This document shows positions 42,993 through 53,828 of a stretch of DNA of 64,000 nt, piece after piece. The DNA comes from Actinopolyspora lacussalsi (lineage in GTDB: Bacteria > Actinomycetota > Actinomycetes > Mycobacteriales > Pseudonocardiaceae). Position 1 is the first letter of the stretch. The number at the start of each line of letters is the position of its first letter. The position numbers were made by a program, and so were the translations under genes. Location: contig JAURUC010000001.1 in the NCBI GenBank assembly GCA_030803735.1, positions 586,501 to 650,500 on the forward strand, written 5' to 3'. Under the pieces are notes generated by a model. It was given only the letters and a program-made list of their open reading frames with translations. It ran no database searches and had not been told where the DNA came from.

Positions 42993-43988
42993 GTGGGGCA
43001 CAATGACAGCCGTGAGCTAGTGCCGCTCGAGTCGGATTTCGACGTCGTGTGGCGCGGATTCCGGCGTTCGCAGGTGCAGTTCTACATTCAGCAGACCGAG
43101 GCCGAGGTTCGGATGCTGACCGAGGATCGCGATTCCGCTCTAAGCCAGGTATCCGACCTCAACACCCAGCTCGAACAGGCACGTGCCGAGATCGATTCGT
43201 TACGCAGGCAGCTGGACGATGTCTGCCGCACTCCTGTCGAGGAGAAGGCGCTGTCGGATCGGTTGCGTCGTATGGTCCAGCTGGCCAACGACGAGGCTGC
43301 CGAGATCATTTCCTCGGCCCGGGCGACGGCCGAGCACGAGTGGTCGCGTTCGGAGCAGGCCGCCTCCGAACTCCGTGCCAGGTACGAGCGGTTGGTCGCC
43401 GAGGCGGACGAATGGCGGCAGCAGGCGCAGGACCAGCGGCAGCAGGCGCTGGAGCAGACCAGTCGTGAGATCGAGCGAATGGCCGAGGAGGCCGAGCAGC
43501 ACCGCCGCAGGCTGGACCGCGACGCCGAGCAGCGACGCAACGAGATCGAGCGCGACTTCGAGATATCGATGGCGGCACGCCGTCAGGAGGCCATGCGCGA
43601 ACTGGCCGAACGTGACCTCGCCAGCAGGCAGGAGGCCGAGCGGCGGATCAGCGAGGCGGCGGCCGAGGCGGAACGGCGCACCAAGCGCGCCAACGAGCAG
43701 GTCGAGGCGATGCGGGCACTGCGTCGCAACATGGCCGAGCAGGTCAGGGCGGGTCAGCATCTGCTCAGCGAGGCGGAGCCGTTCCTGGCCGCCTCGGTGA
43801 CCGGGACCGAGTCCGAGCAGGCCGATGACTACGTGCGGGAAACGACCCGTGGTGAGGACTCGGACGAGATGCGGGACGAACCGGTCGAACTGCCCAGGCA
43901 ACGGGCGGTCGAGCAGGCAGACGCGTCCGAGGACGAGGACACGACCGTGTTGTCGGGTGCCTCCGGCGGGCAGGCCGAGAAGAGCTGA
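42993..43988 (+). CDS. DivIVA-like coiled-coil protein
   Basis: A 331-residue largely helical protein. The N-terminal segment FDVVWRGFRRSQVQFYIQQTEAEV matches the DivIVA membrane-binding domain pattern (GF/GY plus a QV helix). It is followed by about 220 residues of charged heptad coiled coil and a Glu/Asp-rich disordered tail. DivIVA/Wag31 relatives mark curved membrane at poles and septa and scaffold cell-wall growth; this is a shorter paralogue and not the main dcw-cluster copy. GTG 42993 is chosen for the GGGGTGAGACC preceding it; ATG 42957 and GTG 42939 are in frame but have poorer sites. The tail carries many Asp/Glu. Confidence 0.85.
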   Translation: MGHNDSRELVPLESDFDVVWRGFRRSQVQFYIQQTEAEVRMLTEDRDSALSQVSDLNTQLEQARAEIDSLRRQLDDVCRTPVEEKALSDRLRRMVQLANDEAAEIISSARATAEHEWSRSEQAASELRARYERLVAEADEWRQQAQDQRQQALEQTSREIERMAEEAEQHRRRLDRDAEQRRNEIERDFEISMAARRQEAMRELAERDLASRQEAERRISEAAAEAERRTKRANEQVEAMRALRRNMAEQVRAGQHLLSEAEPFLAASVTGTESEQADDYVRETTRGEDSDEMRDEPVELPRQRAVEQADASEDEDTTVLSGASGGQAEKS

Positions 43989-44632
43989 GCGTTCCGCTCG
44001 CCACGGGCGAAGAGGCCTCCGGGCGTGGAGCAGCGTTCGCGAGAGCCGTACCGTGGTGGCTCGGAGCGCACGGTGCGCGGTGTCCGCTTTCGGTGTTCGC
44101 CGGGAACGGGCACCGGGCACGCGTAACCCGCCGAGGTATCCGCGCGGCGCTTCCGCTGGTCCCGGGAGTCCCTCCGGAAGTCCGGTCGAGTGCCACCGAA
44201 CCGGTGGTCGGGTCGGCGTCTCGGCAGTGTTGCGGGAAACATCCGGCAGCGTCCTGCGCCACGTGTCCCGCCGCCCCGCCGTGCGTCCGACTCGGCTCGC
44301 GAGAAGCGGCTGAGCCCGTCCCGTCCCCTCACCCGACTCAGCGGCAGGGGGCCGGAGAGTCTCTCCGAGCAGGGCTTGTCGGCTCGTTTCCCCGGCGGTC
44401 CGCTCGGCGGAATCTCGCGCGGGTCCTCGCCGCGGCCGGGCTCGACATCGGGCGGGTGCCGCGCCACGCCTCCGAGAGGACACGTGGGAGCTCCGGCGGG
44501 CCACCGACCCGCGGGAGCGGTCGTTTCGGCGCGGGTAGCGCCGAAAAATGCCGGCGTGGCAACACGCCCGGTGGAAACATCCGAACCGGCCAAGTACTAC
44601 GTACTACGAGGATCCGTTCTCCGGAGGAGACG
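43989..44632. other. Intergenic region, no gene supported
   Basis: A 644-bp GC-rich stretch. All long frames in it are Arg/Pro/Gly-rich shadows without a good start, and the phosphotriesterase frame stays open to 44093 only by chance. It is the second-longest gap after the FAAL leader. Confidence 0.55.
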
Positions 44633-45586
44633 ATGGTGTCGACGCTCCGCGGCGCCGTTTCACCCGCCGAGCTGGGCACGGTCCTGATGCACGAACACGT
44701 GTTCGTACTCGGTACCGAGTTCCTCGCGAACGTGCCGCACTACTGGGACGAAGGCGCACGAGTCGAGGACGCCGTCAACAAGTTGCGCGGACTGCGCTCC
44801 GCCGGGATCGACACCATCGTTGATCCGACCGTTCTCGGCCTCGGCCGGGACCTGCCCCGCCTGCTCCGCGTCAACGAGCACGTCGACATCAACATCGTTC
44901 CCGCGACGGGTGTCTACACCTACAACGAGGTGCCTCCGCAGTTCTGGTTCCGCGGCCCCGGGCTCATGTTCGACGGGCCCGACCCGATGACCGAGCTCTT
45001 CGTTCGCGAGCTGACCGAGGGAATAGCAGACACGGGAGTCAGGGCGGCGTTTCTCAAGTGCGCCATCGACAGTCCGGGCCTCACACCGGGAGTGGAACGC
45101 GTGATGCGCGCGGTGGGGGCGGCACACCGTCGTACCGGGGCACCGATAACCGTGCACACCAACCCGCACAACGGTTCGGGCCGGACCGCCCTGCGGGTGC
45201 TGTCCGAGGAGCGGGTCGACCTGGGCAAGGTCGTGATCGGGCACAGCGGCGACACCACGGACCTGGACTACCTGACCGAGATCGCCGACGCGGGCTGCCT
45301 GCTCGGGATGGACCGCTTCGGGCTGGACGCCCTGCTGGACTCTGGGAGCCGTGTCGCCACGGTGGCGGAGCTGGTGCGGCGCGGTTACGCGGAAAGCGTC
45401 GTGCTCTCGCACGACGCCTCCTGCTTCATCGACTGGTTCGACGAAGACGAGCTGGCCCGTGCCGCGCCCAACTGGCACTACCGGCACATCGATCAGGAGG
45501 TGCTGCCCGCGCTGCGGGAGAGAGGCGTTACGCGGGAACAGCTCGACACCATGCTGGTGGACAATCCGCGCCGCTACTTCTCGTAG
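44633..45586 (+). CDS. Phosphotriesterase-family metal-dependent hydrolase
   Basis: A 317-residue TIM-barrel amidohydrolase. The binuclear metal ligands are visible in order: HxH in LMHEHVF, bridging Lys in AFLKCAID, His in ITVHTNPH, His in VIGHSGD and Asp in VLSHDASCF. Members are phosphotriesterases and lactonases. The DIVDPTVLGLGRDLPRL-type segment is typical of the PTE-homology group acting on lactones or sugar lactone phosphates. The physiological substrate is unknown. ATG 44633 follows GGAGG by 5 nt. It is a stand-alone gene. Confidence 0.92.
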   Translation: MVSTLRGAVSPAELGTVLMHEHVFVLGTEFLANVPHYWDEGARVEDAVNKLRGLRSAGIDTIVDPTVLGLGRDLPRLLRVNEHVDINIVPATGVYTYNEVPPQFWFRGPGLMFDGPDPMTELFVRELTEGIADTGVRAAFLKCAIDSPGLTPGVERVMRAVGAAHRRTGAPITVHTNPHNGSGRTALRVLSEERVDLGKVVIGHSGDTTDLDYLTEIADAGCLLGMDRFGLDALLDSGSRVATVAELVRRGYAESVVLSHDASCFIDWFDEDELARAAPNWHYRHIDQEVLPALRERGVTREQLDTMLVDNPRRYFS

Positions 45587-45669
45587 CGCCTCGTTCGGGA
45601 ACCGAGCGCGGGGATTCGAGGCCACCGCGCTCCACGAGCGGCACGAGCCCTCCTAGTCGTATCGGTCGT

Positions 45670-46170
45670 TCAGGACGTTTCCGACGGGCGCGGTGTGACG
45701 TGCGACTCCAGCGAGGCCCACCCGGCGTCGGCATCGCTCCACCCTCCGGAGGCGCTCAGCACCGCGATTCCCGAGGTCTTCAGCTCCACGCTCGTGCCGG
45801 TCAACAGTGTGACCAGCTCCTCCAGTCCCGGATTGTGCGCGATCAGCAGCACGGTGCGGTCCTCGTCGGAGAGCTCGCGGACCAGGGCGAGCAGCTCGCC
45901 GGTGTCCGCCCCGTACAGTCTCGGCTCGTGCTCGACCCGCGCGGCCGTGGCGAGTTCGGGAAGCAGTAGCTCCCCGGTCTCTCGAGCCCGGACGGCGGTG
46001 GAACAGCGGACGAGGTCGACAGGACCTTCGTGCTCGCGCAGCCATCGGCCCGCCGACGGGGCTTCGCGTCGGCCCCGAGCGGCGAGTGGCCGATCGTGGT
46101 CGGCCACCTCGGCGGTGCGGTCCGACTTGGCGTGCCGGACTGTGACGAGTCGGCGTTGTCGGTCCCGCAT
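45670..46170 (-). CDS. SixA-like histidine phosphatase
   Basis: A 166-residue single-domain histidine phosphatase. The catalytic motif reads TVRHAKSDR (RHA variant of RHG, as in SixA), followed by DLVRCSTAVRARETGELLL, with the second His in LLIAHNPGLEELV. SixA proteins dephosphorylate phosphohistidine on phosphotransfer proteins. ATG 46170 has AAGGAG 7 nt upstream. It is convergent with the phosphotriesterase gene. The substrate protein cannot be named. Confidence 0.9.
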   Translation of the reverse strand: MRDRQRRLVTVRHAKSDRTAEVADHDRPLAARGRREAPSAGRWLREHEGPVDLVRCSTAVRARETGELLLPELATAARVEHEPRLYGADTGELLALVRELSDEDRTVLLIAHNPGLEELVTLLTGTSVELKTSGIAVLSASGGWSDADAGWASLESHVTPRPSETS

Positions 46171-46263
46171 CGCCGTACTCCTTCCGCGGTCGAAAGGCCC
46201 GTGGCAGAACCCGCTCGAGTGCTCGACCGGCCAAGGCCCTCGGGAGACGTATACCGGTGGGCC

Positions 46264-46656
46264 TCAGCTCAACGCGCTCGGGTCGGCCGGGACATCCACC
46301 CCGTGTTCGCGTAGTACGTCCAGGGAGACGACCTCGACGGCACGCTCGTGCGTGGCTGCCAGCACCACGGGAGGGGCCACTCCCGCGTGGTAGGCCTCGA
46401 GCCAGCGAGAGGCGCAGACGCACCAGCGGTCCCCGGCCTGCAGACCGGGAAAACCGAACTGGGGCAGCGCGGCCGTGAGATCGTTGCCCGACTCGCGCTG
46501 CTGCTCCAGGAATTCGTTGGTGACCACCGCGCACACCGAGTGGTTTCCGGTGTCCTCCGGGCCGGACGCGCAGCAGCCGTCGCGGTGGAAACCGGTAAGC
46601 GGATCGGTGCCGCACTCTTCGAGAGGCTCGCCGAGGACATTGCGCTCGTTGCTCAT
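46264..46656 (-). CDS. DUF2237 protein
   Basis: A 130-residue protein of the DUF2237 family, recognised from MSNERNVLGEPLEECGTDPLTGFHRDGCCASGPEDTGNHSVCAVVT split across its first 45 residues and DRWCVCASRWLEAYHAGVAPPVVL. The five Cys residues (two adjacent) and a conserved Trp-Cys-Val-Cys suggest a metal or disulfide site; function unknown. ATG 46656 is taken because homology starts there; the upstream frame overlaps the promoter of the muramidase gene. It lies 90 bp from the SixA gene on the same strand and may be co-transcribed. Confidence 0.88.
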   Translation of the reverse strand: MSNERNVLGEPLEECGTDPLTGFHRDGCCASGPEDTGNHSVCAVVTNEFLEQQRESGNDLTAALPQFGFPGLQAGDRWCVCASRWLEAYHAGVAPPVVLAATHERAVEVVSLDVLREHGVDVPADPSALS

Positions 46657-46830
46657 ACCCCCAGCATGGCAGCCACTGCGACACGGATCACCGCCCGCTT
46701 CGACGGCCGCGGTGGAAGGTATAGGGTCGATGTGGTTTGGTTCGGACCTCTGTTGCCGTACTTCGCGGGGGTCGATTCCGACGTTTCGGGACGATATCGA
46801 CACGCTGAGTCACTTATTGGCCCTCTGAGT

Positions 46831-46857
46831 ACTACCTACGAGAGCAATCTAGGTAGT
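46831..46857. promoter_or_regulatory. Inverted repeat upstream of the GH25 gene
   Basis: ACTACCTA (46831-46838) and TAGGTAGT (46850-46857) form a perfect 8-bp inverted repeat with an 11-nt spacer, about 60 bp before the GH25 start. It is a possible operator or leader hairpin. Confidence 0.4.
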
Positions 46858-46914
46858 CGTGTACGTGTTTTCCGGTGGTTACGTGCACGCTCAGTGCTGG
46901 GAGTCTGGGGACTC

Positions 46915-48345
46915 GTGAATACCCCCGGCCAACACAACCCCGAAGAAGAACCCCGTGAACCGGTCGGCTCTTCCGAGTCGGCAGACGCCAGCGAGCGTCG
47001 AGCGAACCCGGAGCGACCCTCGAACGCACCGGGTGCTTCCAACGGTTGGCAGCGTAGCGCGCGCGGCGCCGAGCAGTTCGCGCGTGACACCGCCTACCGG
47101 CTGCGCCCCGTCGCGCGTCGAACCACGGATCGGATCATCCGGTGGTTGCGGCAAGTGCTGGCCGCACTGGCGACGCTGACCCAACGTGTGGTGCGCTGGG
47201 CCGCTCCTTACGCGCGTCGCGCGCACGCATGGCTGATCCCCGCCATCGAGGGGGTGCAACGCCGAATCGATCCAGTCGCGCGGCGCGTGCGGCAGCGGCT
47301 TTCGCCGGTGATCGAACCGGTCCGGCAGCGGCTGGCCCCCACCGCACACCGGATACGCGACGAGCTGCGTCCCCGCGTCGCCAAGCTGCGCGCGAGGTTG
47401 CCGGAGAGCTCCGGTCGCCACCGGGCGCAGTTGCGCAGCCGTTCGGTGCAGCTGACCGCGGCTGCGGCGGCCTTCGGCGTGCTGGCGATCCTCGTCGGCA
47501 CCGCGGGACCCGACACCGGCGAGCGGACCACCGCGGCGGCCCACACGGTCGAGCTGCGTTCCCCCGACCAGGCGCAGTCCGACCAGGGTGGAACCCAACA
47601 GGACTCCTCCTCGGAGCAGGACTCCGCTTCGGACCAGGAGCGGGCCGAGAATCCCGACTCGGACAGCGCCCCCGTGGCCAAGAGCTCCCCCGCGAAGCCC
47701 GCCGTCGACATTCCGCCGAACGCGCACGGCATCGACGTTTCCAACCACAACGGCCCCATCCAGTGGAACGAGGTGGCCGCCTCCGGTGAGCACTACGCCT
47801 TCGTGCTGGCGACCGATGGCGGAAACTTCACCAATCCGATGTTCGACCAGCAGTTCAACGGCGCCAAGAACGCCGGAATGCTCGCCGGTGCCTACCACTT
47901 CGGCAGGCCCACCGGCTCCGCTGTCGGACAGGCCGACCGGTTGCTGAACACGATGGGATCGACCGACGACGGAAAGACCCTTCCGCCGGTGCTGGACCTG
48001 GAGGTCTCGCCCAACGGAGGCGGCTGCTACGGCAAGACGTCCGGCCAGCTGCACTCCTGGACCCAGAGCTTCCTCGACAGGGTGAAGTCCAAGACCGGCG
48101 AGGACGCCATCGTCTACGCCAGCCCGTCGTTCTGGAGCAGCTGCATGGCGGGCTCGCAGGAATTCTCGGAAAACCCGCTGTGGTTGGCCTCCTACGGGGT
48201 CCCGCAGCCGAGCCTGTTCGGTGGTTGGGACGCCTACTCGTTCTGGCAGTACACCAACAAGGGCAGCGTCCCCGGTATCACCGGCCCGGTGGACAGGAAC
48301 TTGTTCCAGGGCAGCGGTTCCGACCTGCTCGAACTCGCCCGGTGA
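46915..48345 (+). CDS. Membrane-anchored GH25 muramidase
   Basis: A 476-residue type II membrane protein. The first 180 residues are predicted cytosolic, with Arg-rich amphipathic helices (RRTTDRIIRWLRQ, RRVRQRLSPVIEPVRQRL). One transmembrane helix follows at about 181-200 (AAAAAFGVLAILVGTAG), then a Ser/Gln/Asp-rich linker and a C-terminal GH25 lysozyme domain (about 265-476). That domain has HGIDVSNHNGPIQW, catalytic Asp/Glu in VLDLEVSPNGG, and WLASYG..QPSLFGGWDAYSFWQYT. GH25 cleaves the beta-1,4 MurNAc-GlcNAc bond. GTG 46915 is preferred; other starts upstream lack homology. Confidence 0.85.
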   Translation: MNTPGQHNPEEEPREPVGSSESADASERRANPERPSNAPGASNGWQRSARGAEQFARDTAYRLRPVARRTTDRIIRWLRQVLAALATLTQRVVRWAAPYARRAHAWLIPAIEGVQRRIDPVARRVRQRLSPVIEPVRQRLAPTAHRIRDELRPRVAKLRARLPESSGRHRAQLRSRSVQLTAAAAAFGVLAILVGTAGPDTGERTTAAAHTVELRSPDQAQSDQGGTQQDSSSEQDSASDQERAENPDSDSAPVAKSSPAKPAVDIPPNAHGIDVSNHNGPIQWNEVAASGEHYAFVLATDGGNFTNPMFDQQFNGAKNAGMLAGAYHFGRPTGSAVGQADRLLNTMGSTDDGKTLPPVLDLEVSPNGGGCYGKTSGQLHSWTQSFLDRVKSKTGEDAIVYASPSFWSSCMAGSQEFSENPLWLASYGVPQPSLFGGWDAYSFWQYTNKGSVPGITGPVDRNLFQGSGSDLLELAR

Positions 48346-48417
48346 GTACGACCGTCCGCTGAGCGACACGGTGCGGTCGAAAACAGAACGATCGTGTCAA
48401 CAGCGCGGTAGCGACAG

Positions 48418-48450
48418 CAGGGGCGTCCACCCGGGTGGGCGCCCCTGTTT
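48418..48450 (+). terminator. Terminator after the GH25 gene
   Basis: The stem CAGGGGCGTCCACC pairs with GTGGGCGCCCCTG and is followed by TTT at 48448-48450. The rest of the 318-bp gap to the glycosyltransferase gene is non-coding. Confidence 0.85.
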
Positions 48451-48663
48451 CGTGTTCGGTTGGGGCGAGACCGGTCGGCACCACTCGGTCTCCCGTAGTC
48501 CGGTGGTGCGCTCCGCCGTGCGCAGCTGTTCCGATGTACTTCGCCTACTGCGGCCAGGAGGGTGCCCGGCTCGAGTTACTACCGGGTAAGCTTACGCGGA
48601 GCCGGAACCGAAACATGTTTCAGCCTGCTCGTTCCGCGATGTTCCGGATGCGTGAGGTGAATC

Positions 48664-49902
48664 GTGCGAATTGCGCTGCTTTCCTATCGAAGCAAGCCGC
48701 ACAGCGGCGGGCAGGGTATCTATGTTCGTCACCTCAGCAGCGGACTCGCCGAACTCGGACACGAGGTCGAGGTCCTGTCGGGACAGCCGTATCCGGAACT
48801 GGACGAGGGAGTGCGGCTGACCCGGGTTCCCAGCCTCGATCTTTACCGGGAGTCCGACCCGTTCCGAACCCCGCACCCCCGTGAGCTGCGCGGCCCGCTC
48901 GACCTGGCCGAACTGGGGATCATGTGGTCGGCGGGCTTTCCCGAACCGTTGACGTTCAGCCTGCGTGCCGCACGGATACTGCGCTCCAGGGCGGGCGAGT
49001 TCGACGTCGTGCACGACAACCAGTCCCTCGGTTACGGCCTGCTCAACCTGCGCCGCTCCGGGATTCCGCTGGTGGCCACCGTGCACCATCCCATCACCCA
49101 CGACCGGCGTGTCGAACTGGCGGCCGCCCAGGGGTGGCGCAAGCTCGGGGTTCGACGCTGGTACGGCTTCCTGCGGATGCAGCGCCGAGTGGCCCGCCGC
49201 GTCCCCCGAGTGCTGACCGTCTCGGAGTCCTCGGCCGAGGACATCGTGCGCGACTTCGCCGTGGACCGGGCGAACCTGCGGGTCGTGCCGCTCGGGGTGG
49301 ACCCCGAGGTTTTCCGCCCACCCCATCGCCCCAGGGTTCCGGGGCGAATCGTGGCCATGGCCAGCGCGGACACCCCGATGAAGGGCATCGGTACGCTACT
49401 GGAGTCAGTGGCGAAACTGCGCACCGAGCGCGCCGTGGAACTGGTGCTGGTCGCCAAACCCACCAAGGGTGGGCCCACCGAGCGGTTGATCGAGGAACTG
49501 GCCATCGGTGACGTGGTCCGAACGGTCAGCGGACTCACCGACGAGCGGCTCGCCGAGCTGTTCGGCTCCGCCGAGATCGCCTGTGTTCCGTCGCTGTACG
49601 AGGGCTTCTCGCTGCCGACGGTGGAGGCCATGGCCTGCGGTACCCCGCTGGTCGCGAGCCGGGCTGGTGCGATTCCCGAAGTGGTGGGGCCCGACGGAAC
49701 CACCGCCGAACTCGTGCCGCCCGGCGACGCGGAAGCACTCGCCGCGAGGTTGGGCACGCTGCTGGCCGATCCCAGCCGCAGGGCCGCGCTGGGCGAAGCG
49801 GGCAGACAGCGGGTTCTCACCCGCTACAGCTGGTCGTCGGTGGCAGCCGCCACGGTCGACTGCTACGCCGAGGCGATCGAAGCAAGCAGAAAAGGGCGGT
49901 GA
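48664..49902 (+). CDS. Glycosyltransferase family 4
   Basis: A 412-residue GT-B retaining glycosyltransferase. The N-terminal domain starts IALLSYRSKPHSGGQGIYVRHLSSGL. The C-terminal nucleotide-sugar domain has VVPLGVDPEVFRPP, MKGIGTLLESV and the EX7E region PSLYEGFSLPTVEAMACGTP. It likely acts at the cytoplasmic face. GTG 48664 follows GAGGTG by 4 nt. It is first of a tightly packed set: the methyltransferase starts 5 nt after its stop, and an alpha/alpha-toroid protein follows. The acceptor is unknown; a polyprenyl or small-molecule glycoside pathway is a guess. Confidence 0.92.
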   Translation: MRIALLSYRSKPHSGGQGIYVRHLSSGLAELGHEVEVLSGQPYPELDEGVRLTRVPSLDLYRESDPFRTPHPRELRGPLDLAELGIMWSAGFPEPLTFSLRAARILRSRAGEFDVVHDNQSLGYGLLNLRRSGIPLVATVHHPITHDRRVELAAAQGWRKLGVRRWYGFLRMQRRVARRVPRVLTVSESSAEDIVRDFAVDRANLRVVPLGVDPEVFRPPHRPRVPGRIVAMASADTPMKGIGTLLESVAKLRTERAVELVLVAKPTKGGPTERLIEELAIGDVVRTVSGLTDERLAELFGSAEIACVPSLYEGFSLPTVEAMACGTPLVASRAGAIPEVVGPDGTTAELVPPGDAEALAARLGTLLADPSRRAALGEAGRQRVLTRYSWSSVAAATVDCYAEAIEASRKGR

Positions 49903-49906
49903 AGCG

Positions 49907-50621
49907 TTGCTGACGGTGGATTTCGACACGCTCGGAGTACGACCGGGCCAGCGAGTGCTGGATCTGGGGTGTGGTGCCGGTCGGCACGCGTTCGAACTCT
50001 ATCGGCGCGGGCTGGACGTGGTTGCCTTCGACCACGACGAATCCGATCTGGCCGACGTGGCCGCGATGTTCGGCGCCATGGAGCAGGCGGGCGAGGTTCC
50101 CGCCACGGGGGCTGCCACCACCGTGCAGGGCGACGCGCTCGACCTGCCGTTTCCGGACGAGTCCTTCGATCACGTCATCGCCTCGGAGATCCTCGAGCAC
50201 ATTCCCGAGGACGACAAGGCGATGCACGAGCTGGTACGGGTCCTCAAACCGGGTGGGCGCGTGTCCGTCACCGTTCCCAACCGGTTCCCGGAACGGGTCT
50301 GCTGGGCACTGTCCGAGGAGTACCACCGCGTCGAGGGTGGCCACGTTCGTATCTACCAGCGACAGCAGTTGTTCGGCAGGCTGCGCTCGGCCGGACTGCG
50401 GCCGGTTCACCACCACTACGCCCACGCGCTGCACTCGCCGTACTGGTGGCTGAAGTGCGCGGTGGGGGTCGATCGTGATCACCCGTTCACGCGGTTGTAC
50501 CACCGACTGCTGGTGTGGGACATGCTCCGGGCACCGTGGTTGACCAGGAGCCTGGAGCGCGCCCTCAACCCGGTGCTGGGCAAGAGCATCGTCACCTACC
50601 TCTACAAGCCCGGGGTGACAA

Positions 50622-50629
<8 letters not shown>
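49907..50629 (+). CDS. Class I SAM-dependent methyltransferase
   Basis: A 240-residue methyltransferase, probably of the Methyltransf_11 type. Motif I is RVLDLGCGAGRHAFEL, followed by AFDHDESDL, QGDALDLPFPDESFDHVIASEILEHI and LKPGGRVSVTVPN. The start is uncertain: TTG 49907 is closest to a GGCGG-containing Shine-Dalgarno, with GTG 49916 as an alternative; the open frame upstream lies in the glycosyltransferase gene. It overlaps the next gene by 8 bp (stop 50627-50629). The acceptor is unknown; position suggests modification of the glycosylated product. Confidence 0.87.
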
Positions 50630-52418
<1,789 letters not shown>

Positions 52419-52625
52419 CTAGTAGGCCGTCCCGGCGGAGTTCCGCTGTTCCCGCTCGGCGGGACCTCCGTGCGCTCTCGTGTGCCGGGGCGGCAGGACA
52501 GCCGGTGATGGAACTCCCCGGCCAGACCCTTTCCCACCTCCCCACCTCGGCCCCGCGCGGGCTGGTGGTTCGCATCCCCACGTCGTCGATCGGCCGAGTA
52601 AGGCGGAAACGGGTAGCGTGGCCGT

Positions 52626-53177
52626 ATGGCGTCACTCTCGCTGACCACCGAGCGGTTGTTGATACGCGGCTGGAGGGTCGAGGACGCCGATGCGGCTTTC
52701 CGCATCTACGGCAATCCCGAAGTCGCGATGTGGCTGGCCCCCATGATGCAGCGCGTCACCGATCCGAGTGCTATGCGCTCGGTGCTGGAGGCGTGGGTGG
52801 AGTCCGCCCCCAATCTGGCACCGCCGACCGGGCGCTGGGCGATGGTGCGCCGCTCGGACAACGTGCTGATCGGTGGGCTCGCGCTGCGCCTGCTCCCGCC
52901 CTACGAGGAGGACATCGAGATCCGGTGGCAGGTCAGTCAGCACGAGTGGGGGAAGGGCTATGCCACGGAAGGTGCGCGGGCGCTGCTCGGGTGGGCGTTC
53001 ACCCAGGACGTCGACGAGGTCTTCGCGGTCGCGCGTTCCTCCAACGCACGTGCGGTCGCCACCGCGCGAAAGCTCGGCATGGAGTGGGTCGGTGAGACCA
53101 CCAAGTACTACGGCCTGCTGTTGCAGGTGTTTCGCGTCCGGCGGGCCGACTTCAACGGCCCGGTCCCCCCGCGGTAG
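52626..53177 (+). CDS. GNAT acetyltransferase, RimJ/RimL type
   Basis: A 183-residue GNAT of the RimJ/RimL class that acetylates N-termini or small molecules. The N-terminal strand LTTERLLIRGWRVEDADAAFRIYGNPEVAMWL is typical. The acetyl-CoA loop reads QHEWGKGYATEGARALLGWAF, followed by NARAVATARKLGMEWVGET. It is divergent from the Methyltransf_24 gene, with 258 bp between the starts. A 651-bp gene-free leader separates it from the FAAL gene, so it is not obviously part of that operon. Confidence 0.9.
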   Translation: MASLSLTTERLLIRGWRVEDADAAFRIYGNPEVAMWLAPMMQRVTDPSAMRSVLEAWVESAPNLAPPTGRWAMVRRSDNVLIGGLALRLLPPYEEDIEIRWQVSQHEWGKGYATEGARALLGWAFTQDVDEVFAVARSSNARAVATARKLGMEWVGETTKYYGLLLQVFRVRRADFNGPVPPR

Positions 53178-53828
53178 TGACAACGGCCGCGTTCGGTGCT
53201 CCCACGGCCGATTCACGTGTTTTCGTCCGCTCCCGCCGGGCTGTTCTCGGTAGTGGTGGAGAATTCGGTCTGGCTTCCGCTCGAAAGTGGAAATTCGGTT
53301 GTAGTACGTTCCGGAGCGGAAATGTTTTGTCTTCCGGCGCGGATGTTGCCCTCCACCGGTGGAATCGTTCGCCGCTCAGTCTTTCGCTCTCGAATCGGGT
53401 TTTCGTTTTTCGGCTCGCGACGACATCGGGAGATTCGGTGTCGCGTGGTGCCGCTGCACGGCCGCTTCCGGCACGGGTGCCGCGGTTCCCACCGTAAGAC
53501 CGGGGTTCCCTAACCCAGTGCTCGCCACGACAGGCTGCTGTTGGGCGAGTGCGACGCCGGTCCGGTTCCGCCGGTTCGGCGACGAAAGCACGGCGATTCA
53601 GTCGCCGTTTTGGCGTTCGCTCTTAATTATCAGGCACGTGACAAGAAGATCGTCCGTCATGCGCACCGGAATGCGTGTTGTTTCTTTCCCGGTGTTTCGA
53701 GCGTTCGTTCGTCTTGACACCGCCTCTCCCGCGTGAAAAATTCGCTCCGTTGCGGGATCCGATGCTTCGTGCTTTTCGTTTCGTTCGTTGTCGGTATTCG
53801 TGTTTTGTCCTCAGCGTGGGAAGGTGTT
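53178..53828 (+). promoter_or_regulatory. Long leader upstream of the FAAL-PKS-AccD operon
   Basis: A 651-bp gene-free stretch, noticeably richer in A/T and T runs than its surroundings. Open frames across it are not protein-like. A possible -35/-10 pair is TTGACA (53714-53719), 17 nt, AAAATT (53737-53742), about 85 bp before the FAAL ATG. I see no clear hairpin or operator. Confidence 0.4.

Noticed and set aside
44093..44632. N-terminal extension of the phosphotriesterase frame
   Set aside because: Arg/Pro/Ser-rich with no homology; a strong GGAGG sits right before ATG 44633.
53196..53513. Open frame in the FAAL leader (about 105 aa)
   Set aside because: Ser/Arg/Phe-rich, no Shine-Dalgarno, no family features; treated as non-coding.
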